A DNA stretch of 64,000 nt from Moorena sp. SIOASIH. Lineage in GTDB: Bacteria; Cyanobacteriota; Cyanobacteriia; Cyanobacteriales; Coleofasciculaceae. The notes below the pieces were generated by a model. It worked only from the letters and a program-made list of their open reading frames with translations. It was not told the origin of the DNA and did no database searches. Where the stretch lies: positions 186,001 to 250,000 of the forward strand of contig NZ_JAAHIH010000005.1 of the NCBI RefSeq assembly GCF_010671925.1. Reading direction: 5' to 3'. The translations under genes were made by a program, and so were the position numbers. Shown one piece after another: positions 18,985 to 27,800 of the stretch (positions are counted from its first letter, which is position 1; each line of letters opens with the position of its first letter).

Positions 18985-19315
18985 GGCAGGGCTGTTTCAT
19001 TCTCGCCAAAAATAGATGGGGAATCCCCCCTATCCCCCCTTAGTAAGGGGGGTGGGGAGATGGGGAGATGGGGAGAATAATGGCGCGAATAGTCGGGATT
19101 TTGGCCAAATTTATCTAACCATCCTCTTTGGCCGAATCACGAATTGTTAGTCATTTGAGTTGTTTGAGTTGATTGAAGCCGGCTAATTTGTCAGATTTTA
19201 ATGACTAAATTGGCGGATTTTTCGGGAAATTTTAGTTTATTTACCTATCCCCCTATCCCCCTATCCCCCTATCTCCCCAAATCGTTAACTTATTAAACTT
19301 TGAAACAGCCCTGCC
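18985..19315. repeat. MITE-like element with 15-bp perfect terminal inverted repeats
   Basis: GGCAGGGCTGTTTCA at 18985-18999 is exactly complementary to TGAAACAGCCCTGCC at 19301-19315, and flanking CCCCCCTT / AAGGGGGG extends the symmetry. Inside are C-rich and GGGGAGAT tandem repeats and no ORF. Confidence 0.7.
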
Positions 19316-19339
19316 TTTATTAAGGGGGGCGGGCAAGCA

Positions 19340-19664
19340 GGGTAAGCTCATCTAAATTCGTATCATAAACTACAGATAAAAGTTTTTTGATAGTATCACA
19401 AACCTAAAATAGCCTGCGTCAATGTCAATAATAACTATTTATTCTCAATAATCTCGAGAGGAGTGAGAATGTGATTTGAGAAATCTGAAAAATCCTAATC
19501 GTCATCGCAATGGTTTCTTCTTTCTTGTTCAAAATACCTTGAAAGTTCCGCTTAAGTAGAACATATGTACTGATTTATACCTCAATTTTTTTCAATCTTC
19601 AGAAAAATTGGTTTAACTAGATTTTTTTCAGTTATATTTTATACCAAATTAGATGAGCTTACCC
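19340..19664. repeat. Second MITE-like element, about 325 bp, with terminal inverted repeats
   Basis: GGGTAAGCTCATCTAA (19340-19355) is exactly complementary to TTAGATGAGCTTACCC (19649-19664), with weaker matching for another 8-10 bp inward. The interior is AT-rich and shows no ORF. It sits directly next to the 18985-19315 element; 19665-19988 shows no gene either. Confidence 0.7.
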
Positions 19665-19988
19665 TGGATAATGGCTGACGATCGCGCTTAACTAAGTGCC
19701 ATTCCCTTATATCGAACTCAGGTACGGAAGAGGCCTATTTCTTTGACCATCAATGGTAATCTAATAAATGATATCCCCTTGCTTAATCTTGGGGCACTCA
19801 AACTGAATATTTAAAACCCAGTCCCATTGTCACTTTGGTTGAGTCATGGGAGCTGGGTGCATCAAAACACATAATGCATCTCCAATTTGGCAAATCCATC
19901 TCTCAAACTAACGAGAATAATAGGGTTTCAAAGCATAATTGAAAGTGTTATGTGCAAAAAGGGGATGTTTCCCGGTTAAAGAGACACA

Positions 19989-21272
19989 ATGTTACTCGTT
20001 GTTGAAAAAAAAACTAACATGAACAAAGTCCTAAAGAAAGAATTCCAAGTTAAATCTGTATCATTATCTGGTAAAAATGTAGAAATAGTTTGGCAGGATA
20101 ATTGCCAGAGTTCATTTGACGTGAATTGGTTACAAATGTCCACACGAAGCAGTAAAAAATTTTCTGCTGACTCATATGAATATACTGACTGCCCAATATA
20201 TAATACATTTCAAGAAGTTGCTGTGGATAAAGTTCAACTAAGCAACAATAAAATTTTGATTGATTTAGGAAGTGGTATAGAGGAAATCGATGCTTCTTGG
20301 TTACGTGCTCAAGATGCTACTATATCGTATTCTTTACCGGCTTTCGAGGAGAAAGTTCAATGGTCTAACTCATTTAGTATCCTAGAACATTCATACGATG
20401 AGGCAATTGAATCCAATCAGTGGATTAGTGACTTAGATAAGTTTGGTATAGTAAAAATTAAAGGTGTAAGTCCAGATGATCTAGAGGAAAAACTTGACAA
20501 AATTACTAAGAAAGTCGGTGTGTTACGGAGAAGATTCCACCCTACAGATATTAACGTAATAGAACCAAAACCTAATAACATAAGCCTAGATAAAGCATAT
20601 ACTGGTGGAACTCTTGAGTATCATACCGATGCTCCTTATTATGATTTACCGCCCAAAATAGCATTTCTTGCCTGTAAAAAACTTGAAGGAGAGCCTCCCA
20701 TAAATTACTTCTGCGATGGGTTTAAAGCTGCATCTGAATTGAAAGAAACACACAAAGAGGCTTATAATATTCTTTCAACATACTTGGTAAACTTAGCAAG
20801 ACGACGCTTGCGCTCTCATCAAGAAGATAGTAGCATTGAGCATTCTCTTTACTCTTGGGATACCCATACATTAACCAACATAATTGTTACAAATGGCTTT
20901 GGCGAACCAGAGATTATAAGAATTCACTCAAGAAGCTTTTCAGGATTTACTTCAGATTATTCTGGAATACAAATCAAGAAATTTATTGAAGCTTACGGTA
21001 GTTTTATAGATTTAATTAAACAAGACAGATTTAATGTTCAAATGAAACTTGAACCAGGAAACATAGTTATCATTGATAACCACCGTCTAGTTCATGCACG
21101 CTCTAAAATTCAAGGTAATACAGCTAGGATGATATATTCCTGTTATATAGATGAATACATCTGGAACAGTAGATTAAGATTCCTCTTAGGGGAAAGAGCG
21201 GAAATGGATGATGTTTGGCTTAGAGGATGCACAATTGACCAGCTAAAAATATTAGCAAATCGCTGGGAATAA
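19989..21272 (+). CDS. Gamma-butyrobetaine-hydroxylase-like 2-oxoglutarate/Fe(II) dioxygenase
   Basis: 427 residues. Residues 15-110 look like the DUF971-type N-terminal domain of gamma-butyrobetaine hydroxylases (VEIVWQDNCQSSFDVNWL). The rest is a TauD/TfdA-type double-stranded beta helix with the iron ligands in LEYHTDAPYY (H-x-D, near residue 211) and the distal His in IIDNHRLVHARS, followed by the 2-oxoglutarate Arg in ARMIYSCY. Known relatives hydroxylate gamma-butyrobetaine to carnitine or trimethyl-lysine. An in-frame Met at codon 11 is an alternative start. It is an orphan in AT-rich, repeat-flanked DNA, which could reflect acquisition. The substrate in a cyanobacterium cannot be stated; tailoring of a secondary metabolite is possible. 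Confidence 0.85.
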   Translation: MLLVVEKKTNMNKVLKKEFQVKSVSLSGKNVEIVWQDNCQSSFDVNWLQMSTRSSKKFSADSYEYTDCPIYNTFQEVAVDKVQLSNNKILIDLGSGIEEIDASWLRAQDATISYSLPAFEEKVQWSNSFSILEHSYDEAIESNQWISDLDKFGIVKIKGVSPDDLEEKLDKITKKVGVLRRRFHPTDINVIEPKPNNISLDKAYTGGTLEYHTDAPYYDLPPKIAFLACKKLEGEPPINYFCDGFKAASELKETHKEAYNILSTYLVNLARRRLRSHQEDSSIEHSLYSWDTHTLTNIIVTNGFGEPEIIRIHSRSFSGFTSDYSGIQIKKFIEAYGSFIDLIKQDRFNVQMKLEPGNIVIIDNHRLVHARSKIQGNTARMIYSCYIDEYIWNSRLRFLLGERAEMDDVWLRGCTIDQLKILANRWE

Positions 21273-21430
21273 TCTATACCGGGGTATTGCTTGGGTTTCG
21301 CCGAGTCCCGGCGTACCTTGAAAAAATTGTCACCAATTGAATTATGAGGAACTAACTCCGACTTCACAGCCGCGAGCTATCTCTATTATTATACGGCGAA
21401 TTAATTCGCCGCGTCGGATTTCATCCCCGA

Positions 21431-21483
21431 TTTAACAAGATAGGGAGAATTTCGCCCCCTCAAACTCCCCCTATCTTGTTAAA
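21431..21483. terminator. Bidirectional terminator-like hairpin
   Basis: TTTAACAAGATAGGG (21431-21445) pairs perfectly with CCCTATCTTGTTAAA (21469-21483). It lies between the convergent dioxygenase gene and the small membrane gene on the minus strand, whose stop codon it overlaps. The A/T ends could serve as U-tracts in either direction. Confidence 0.6.
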
Positions 21484-21733
21484 AAATCCATAGAATAATG
21501 TTTAACATTACTAATACAAGCAATAGTAAGCCATTTATGATTAAATCATGACGACTTTCGTTGAGCTTTTTCCCTAAAACTAGGCTGCCGCGCTCAAGAA
21601 AGTATTTTTTCATAAACCCTGGAACTTTTTCATAGTATGGCTTGTACTTGAGCAGAGTAATAATTAGCTGTATTAAACCATAGGTAGTCAGAATAAATAG
21701 GGTAATTCGGTACCAGGAATAGAGGTTAATCAT
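21479..21733 (-). CDS. Small two-helix membrane protein, translationally coupled to the DUF1232 gene
   Basis: 84 residues with hydrophobic segments at about 8-27 (ITLFILTTYGLIQLIITLL) and 64-84 (LIINGLLLLVLVMLNIILWIF), separated by a basic loop. Its ATG overlaps the stop of the upstream DUF1232 gene in an ATGA arrangement, which indicates coupled translation and a shared role. I do not recognise a named family. Confidence 0.75.
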   Translation of the reverse strand: MINLYSWYRITLFILTTYGLIQLIITLLKYKPYYEKVPGFMKKYFLERGSLVLGKKLNESRHDLIINGLLLLVLVMLNIILWIF

Positions 21734-22569
21734 GATGTCTGACTTAGGATATATTTTACCAAAATAGCGATAATGGCTGCTGCAATGCTGCCGATTAAAC
21801 TGATTCTGACAATCCGATTGTACTTGCGGACTTGTATCTCGGCCATCTTTTCTGCCTGTCTTCCCATATAATTTTCTAGTTCCTGAGCTAGGGTGGAAAC
21901 TACGGCAATGATTAGGGCTGCATCATCGGCTAATCCAGCTACGGGAATTACGTCTGGCACAGCATCAAAGGGGGATATTAAATAGATTAAGGCTGCGATC
22001 GCTAAAGCTTTTCCCTTCCAAGCCGCATTAGGGTCCCGGACCATTTTAGCTAAAGCTTGAATTTTCGGCCAAATTTCTTTAATTGGTCCCCGGTTCATCC
22101 GTTCTAAGTTCTGGTCAATTTTTTCGATGTCTTCTGGCTTGGTCTTTTGGAGCAATTTGTGAAATATTTCTTTTATCCTCCCCCGGTTCATCTGATCCAG
22201 GCTCTGGTCAATTTTCTGGATGTCATTGGGGGAGATATTTTTTTGTAATTTTTCCAGTAGTGTTCTAATCTTACCAGGATTGCTTGCTGCTGAGTTTTCC
22301 GACCGTTTGGGGGTATCTTGTTTAGTGGTAGATTTTTGAAATTTGCTGAGTATTCCTGTAATTTTGCCTCTAATTTTGTCAGTGTTGCTTGGTTCTGGAT
22401 TCCTTAGCCTTACTAGGGTATCCTTAAGAGTTCCTGGTTTGGGTAATTTGCTCAGTAGTGACTGAATTCGCCCAGGGGGTTTTTGTTCTAAGGTCTGGTC
22501 GAGGGATTGGGTATCCTCTGGTTTTTCCTGTTTTTGAAATCGCCGAAATAGTCTTTCTTGTAAACCCAT
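21730..22569 (-). CDS. DUF1232 (YkvA-type) membrane protein with repeated N-terminal extension
   Basis: 279 residues. The C-terminal part carries the DUF1232 signature (LIYLISPFDAVPDVIPVAGLADD, near 190-215), then ALIIAVVSTL and a final hydrophobic helix (250-275). The first 170 residues are Lys/Gln-rich and contain imperfect repeats of an IEKIDQNLERMNRGPIKEI-type unit (three copies), predicted helical and cytoplasmic. DUF1232 proteins have no settled biochemical function. The extension is unusual in length for the family. The gene overlaps the small membrane protein downstream. Confidence 0.85.
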   Translation of the reverse strand: MGLQERLFRRFQKQEKPEDTQSLDQTLEQKPPGRIQSLLSKLPKPGTLKDTLVRLRNPEPSNTDKIRGKITGILSKFQKSTTKQDTPKRSENSAASNPGKIRTLLEKLQKNISPNDIQKIDQSLDQMNRGRIKEIFHKLLQKTKPEDIEKIDQNLERMNRGPIKEIWPKIQALAKMVRDPNAAWKGKALAIAALIYLISPFDAVPDVIPVAGLADDAALIIAVVSTLAQELENYMGRQAEKMAEIQVRKYNRIVRISLIGSIAAAIIAILVKYILSQTS

Positions 22570-22618
22570 TACTATTAACCTTGTTATATCCGAGGATTTA
22601 TCTGTTTTAGTTGTTAAC

Positions 22619-22697
22619 GTCAGCCGTCAGCCGTCAGCCGTCAGCCGTCAGCCGTCAGCCGTCAGCCGTCAGCCGTCAGCCGTCAGCATTCAGCTGA
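22619..22697. repeat. GTCAGCC 7-bp tandem array
   Basis: About ten consecutive CGTCAGC units ending in CATTCAGC. It is located upstream of the DUF1232 gene and may affect its expression, but no regulatory site is recognisable. Confidence 0.9.
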
Positions 22698-22959
22698 CGT
22701 AACAAAGATTAAACGAAGCTTACTTGTTTTATTTAAAAGCTCAAAGCTCAAAGCTGTTCGCGTAGCGTGCGCGTAGCGCATGAGCTGAGAGCTGAGAGCT
22801 GAGAGCTGATAGCTTACTTGTTAACTATTATAATGACCTTTATGGTATGCTTATTGCTAAATGGCTAGTCCCCAGTTGTAGACCCATCTAGGATAACCAG
22901 CATGTTGTGCCATCAGGGTTTTGTGTTGGTTGTTCAGTTTCAGTGTGGTCTTGAGAGCG

Positions 22960-23109
22960 TAAGCATTCAGCCGTCAGCCGTCAGCCGTCAGCCGTCAGCC
23001 GTCAGCTGACCTAACAGAGATTAAACCAATGCTTACTTGTTTTATTCAAAAGCTGATAGCACCTCAAGTAGCGTGCGCGTAGCGCTAATCGCTGTTCGCT
23101 GAATGCTTA
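22960..23109. repeat. TAAGCATTCAGC-bounded palindromic repeat element
   Basis: Begins TAAGCATTCAG, holds several CCGTCAG units and a GTTTTATTCAAAAGCTGATAG segment, and closes with GCTGAATGCTTA. It ends 16 bp before the hydrolase start codon, so that gene's leader is repeat-derived. Confidence 0.8.
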
Positions 23110-23125
23110 CTTGAGAGCTTTGTAG

Positions 23126-24844
23126 ATGTTTAATGATATTGTCACAGCTTTTCCCTTAACTATTACCAACTCCCCTGGTCTTTCCCGAGCAGCTAAAGTG
23201 AGCACCCAATCCATTCATTCTAACCCACTGCGCCAGTGGTTAACTCGCTTTTCCCTATCCCTAGGCTTGAGTCTAGTATCGACCTTCAGTGCAATTCCTG
23301 CCCTAGGAGCAGAGCGAATTACTTTCTTCATTTCTCCCTTTGGACAATTTAATATTGGGATTGAAGACTTGGAAATCTTTGCTAAAGATGGCACAATGAC
23401 GCGGCAATTTGCCTATTATGCCAACTTTGCTACACCAACACAATTAGCAGCACTGCGGATTCTACTAAATAGTCGATTTAATATTTCTCCGAGATATGTT
23501 TATTTGTTCACTCGCTTACCGGTGGGCAAAACCTTACTGCGCCGATTGGGAAATGTAATAAAAGCAGATTTTAATCGCAATGGTTTCTATCCCTTGCGGG
23601 GTGCTTTAATTTCGGCAGCTTCTGATCCAGAAGGCTTGAGCGTTATTAATGTATTGCGTAAATTTTCCCTAGAAACTATTTACCTGGATGTGGAACTAAT
23701 TTCTGATGTTACTGATGAGCTATCACGGCTATTTGTGGGAAATAATGTTGTATTTAGTGCCGTTAAAAATCAGGCAAAAATACAGGGAGAAGGCTCAACA
23801 TCGTTTGATTTATCAGCACAGCCAGATCTCAGGAATTCTGGAGGAATAGGTTGGCGTAAAGAAACCTTTGAGGTTTATAACTCTGAGCGTCAAGCTTCGT
23901 TTCCCGTTGATATTTATCTACCTAGGTCTTCAGACCAAGGAGCAATAGCAGGCTCGATTCCAACTCTGGTTATTTCCCATGGTTTGGCTTCTGACCGCAA
24001 TACCTTTGCCTATCTAGCGAAACATTTAGCATCTTACGGCTTTGCGGTTGCGGTACCGGAGCATATTGGTACTAGTTCCGAACGCATTAATCGAATCTTT
24101 GCTGGCTTCGCAACTCCCCTCAATCCTACTGCGATCATCCATCGTCCTTTGGATGTAAAGTATTTGTTAGATGAACTTTCCGCTAAAGCTAATTCTGACC
24201 CGAGTAAGTTTGGCAGGCTCAATCTAGAAGAGGTGGGAGTAATTGGTCAATCCTTCGGAGGCTATACTGTTCTTGCTCTAGGAGGGGCTAAACTCAATTT
24301 TGAACAGCTTACTAGTGACTGTGATACTGCTCGACAGAACAATTCATCCTTGGATGTATCCTTGCTACTCCAGTGTCGAGGTACTCAACTACCCCCAGAA
24401 GACTATAATTTGGGAGACGAACGGGTAAAAGCCGTGATTGCTGTTAATCCGCTCAGCAACCCGATCTTTGGTGAAGCCGGGATGTCACAAATTCAGGTTC
24501 CGGTCATGATGGTCTCTAGTATCAGAGACCTCTTTGCGCCACCTGTAGAACAACAAATTACCCCCTTCAGCTGGCTAACTACCCCAGAAAACTATCTAGT
24601 GGTGACAGAAGCAGGTACTCACTTTTCCTACCTGGGTGGGGCAGGAGAGGGTGTCTTACCGGTTCCACCTGAATTGATTGGGCCAGATCCTGCTATCGCT
24701 CGTCCTTACCTGATGGCACTTAGTACCGCTTTTTTCAAAACCTATATTGCTAAACAACCCCAATATGCTTCCTATCTCAGTGAGTCCTATGTCAAAGAGA
24801 TTAGTCAAGACCCATTGAATCTGTTTCTGCTCAAGTCTTTCTAA
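23126..24844 (+). CDS. Secreted or membrane-anchored DUF1400 / dienelactone-hydrolase-like alpha/beta hydrolase
   Basis: 572 residues. A basic N-terminus and hydrophobic segment (LTRFSLSLGLSLVSTFSAIPALGA, ending near 62) look like a long signal sequence. Residues 65-215 match the DUF1400 region typical of cyanobacterial hydrolases (AERITFFISPFGQF). The hydrolase domain has the nucleophile elbow VIGQSFGGYT (near 373), a likely catalytic Asp in SIRDLFAPP and His in EAGTHFSYL. Such proteins resemble platelet-activating-factor acetylhydrolase or dienelactone hydrolase, acting on esters or lipids in the periplasm. The substrate is unknown. A repeat element sits immediately upstream. Confidence 0.88.
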   Translation: MFNDIVTAFPLTITNSPGLSRAAKVSTQSIHSNPLRQWLTRFSLSLGLSLVSTFSAIPALGAERITFFISPFGQFNIGIEDLEIFAKDGTMTRQFAYYANFATPTQLAALRILLNSRFNISPRYVYLFTRLPVGKTLLRRLGNVIKADFNRNGFYPLRGALISAASDPEGLSVINVLRKFSLETIYLDVELISDVTDELSRLFVGNNVVFSAVKNQAKIQGEGSTSFDLSAQPDLRNSGGIGWRKETFEVYNSERQASFPVDIYLPRSSDQGAIAGSIPTLVISHGLASDRNTFAYLAKHLASYGFAVAVPEHIGTSSERINRIFAGFATPLNPTAIIHRPLDVKYLLDELSAKANSDPSKFGRLNLEEVGVIGQSFGGYTVLALGGAKLNFEQLTSDCDTARQNNSSLDVSLLLQCRGTQLPPEDYNLGDERVKAVIAVNPLSNPIFGEAGMSQIQVPVMMVSSIRDLFAPPVEQQITPFSWLTTPENYLVVTEAGTHFSYLGGAGEGVLPVPPELIGPDPAIARPYLMALSTAFFKTYIAKQPQYASYLSESYVKEISQDPLNLFLLKSF

Positions 24845-24867
24845 TTCTCCCCGATCTACCGACTCCC

Positions 24868-27800
24868 CTACATACGACAAATTTTCCTTAATTCTGTTTC
24901 CTCTTGATGAGAAACTAGGTAATCCTCGAGCCAATCACAACTCTTTGCGACTAAATCATCTAAATCGAGATTCCACAGTTTCACGGTGTTGTCATCACTA
25001 GCAGAAGCGATAGTCTGGCCATCTGGGCTAAAGGTGACGCTATTGACATCATCGCTATGTCCAGTGAGGGTGTGCAGGGGTTTGCCTTGGGGATTCCACA
25101 GTTTCACCGTGTTGTCATCACTAGCAGAAGCGATAGTCTGGCCATCATAGCTAAAGGCCACGCTAGTGAGACCATTCCTATGTCCAGTGAGGGTGTGCAG
25201 GGGTTTGCCTTGGAGATTCCACAGTTTCACCGTGTTGTCATAACTAGCAGTAGCGATAGTCTGACCATCATAGCTAAAGGCCACGCTAGTGACAGTTGCG
25301 CTATGGCCTTTGAGGGTGTGCAGGGGTTTGCCTTGGAGATTCCACAGTTTCACCGTGTTGTCCAAACTACCAGAAGCGATAGTCTGGCCATCATAGCTAA
25401 AGGCCACGCTAGTGAGACCATTCCTATGTCCAGTGAGGGTGTGCAGGGGTTTGCCTTGGAGATTCCACAGTTTCACCGTGTTGTCCAAACTACCAGAAGC
25501 AATAGTCTGGCCATCTCGGCTAAAGGCCACGCTAGTGACAGTTGCGCTATGGCCTTTGAGGGTGTGCAGGGGTTTGCCTTGGTGATTCCACAGTTTCACG
25601 GTGTTGTCATGACTACCAGAAGCGATAGTCATGCCATCTCGGCTAAAGGCCACGCTAGTGACAGGTGCGCTATGGCCTTTGAGGGTGTGCAGGGGTTTGC
25701 CTTGGGGATTCCACAGTTTCACCGTGTTGTCATAACTACCAGAAGCGATAGTCATGCCATCTGGCCTAAAGGTAACGCTAATGACAGGTGCGCTATGGCC
25801 TTTGAGGGTGTGCAGGGGTTTGCCTTGGAGATTCCACAGTTTCACCGTGTTGTCGAAACTACCAGAAGCGATAGTCATGCCATCTGGCCTAAAGGTAACG
25901 CTAATGACATCTTCGCTATGTCCAGTGAGGGTGTGAAGGTGTTTGCCTTGGAGATTCCACAGTTTCACGGTGTTGTCAGAACTACCAGAAGCGATAGTCA
26001 TGCCATCATAGCTAAAGGCCACGCTATTGACATCTTCGCTATGTCCAGTGAGGGTGTGCAGGTGTTTGCCTTGGAGATTCCACAGTTTCACCGTGTTGTC
26101 ATCACTAGCAGAAGCGATAGTCTGGCCGTCTGGGCTAAAGGTGACGCTAGTGACAGGTTCGCTATGTCCAGTGAGGGTGTGCAGGTGTTTGCCTTGTAGA
26201 TTCCACAGTTTCACGGTGTACTCATCACTAGCAGTACCGATATCACTAGCAGTAGCGATAGTCTGGCCATCTGGGCTAAAGGCGACGATAATGACAAAAT
26301 CGAAAGGATCGCGATATCCAGTGAGGGTGTGCAGTAGTTGGCCTTGGTGATTCCACAGTTTCACGGTGCCCTCAAAAGTAGCAGTAGCGATGGTCATGCC
26401 ATCATAGCTAAAGGCCACGCTTTTGACAGGGTAGCTATGTCCGGTGAGGGTGTGCAGTAGTTTGCCTTGGAGATTCCACAGTTTCACCGTCCTGTCCCCA
26501 CTAGCAGAAGCAATAGTTTGGCCATCTGGGCTAAAGGCCACGCTAATGACAGGTTGGCTATGTCCGGTGAGGGTGTGCAGTGGTTTGCCTTGGTGATTCC
26601 ACAGTTTGACCGTGTTGTCTGCACTAGCAGAAGCGATAGTCATGCCATCTGGGCTAAAGGCCACGCTAGTGACAGGATCGCTATGTTCGTCTAGGCTATT
26701 AAATTCTTTCACTCCATAGAGAGATTGTCGTAAACTAGCGATCACTTGTATTCTAGTATCACCTTTTACCCAATGCGCCTTGTTGAGTTTTCTTACTGCC
26801 CTTAAACTCTCTTTTAAAGCATCAAAGGGTTGCTTTGAGCTAAACAAGAGTTCTGAAAGTTGACTCAGGGCTTTAATTTCACTTTCTTCTGCCTTTCTGG
26901 CCTGTTTAGTTGAAACAACTGTCCCCAACACCAACACTCCAATAAACGCTCCCGCCACTAACCTGCGGTTACGGGTGATTTGCTTGTGCTTCTGATGGCT
27001 TACCTGAATATACTTCTCGGCTAGCCCATTCAACATCCCCAACTTGCCATAATTTTTTAAATACTCCTGGGCTTCTACTAACCTCCCCCCTTGCAAGAGT
27101 ACACCGGCATCATCACGTCTTTTTCCCTTTTCCATCCATTCTTCTGCCGCCGCTTCCAGCTTCCGTTCGATCACCATAGCTTCTGTGTAAATCTGCTTCC
27201 ACTCCAGCAACTTTCCCCAGTGGCGAATCAAGGCTTCATGAACTACATCCAAAACCACATCCTGGGAATTTTCTTGATGACTTCTAGTAATCAAGCGGTT
27301 CTCTGAACTGGCTAACTTCTGGCTAACAGCATCGAGCAGTTCTAAACTGTGGTGAGAATTGACTAATTCACCCAGGCGTACTCGTCTACGGGTATCGAGA
27401 GTATCTCCCACTTGAGTTAATTCCAACAACAAACGCCTAGCCACACTTTGTTCTTCCGCTGAGAGACTATCAAATACCTGATTGGCTCTCTTTTCTAGAG
27501 TTCCCTGAATTCCCCCTAACTGTTGATAAGTTTCTAACCGTAAAAACCTTTCCTGCTGCTGTCTTGACTGTTTCCATAATTCCGTCAGAGTATATTGGAG
27601 CAAGGGCAGGCTGCCTGGATAATCTTCGACATCGTTAATCAGTTGCTGTTTTAATCTCCCTTCAATCCCTAATCCTACTAATTCCGCCGGTAGTGCGATC
27701 GCTTCTTCAATTTCCTGACGGTTCAAGTGGTCAACATTAATTAATGGTCTATTAATCTTTTCAACAAATTGAGGATACTTTCGCGACCGCCCCCGAAAGT

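Noticed and set aside
25057..26199. Long plus-strand ORF of 380 codons opposite the WD40 repeats
   Set aside because: It is the antisense of near-identical WD40 units, so repetition keeps it open; the minus-strand WD40 protein is clearly the real product.
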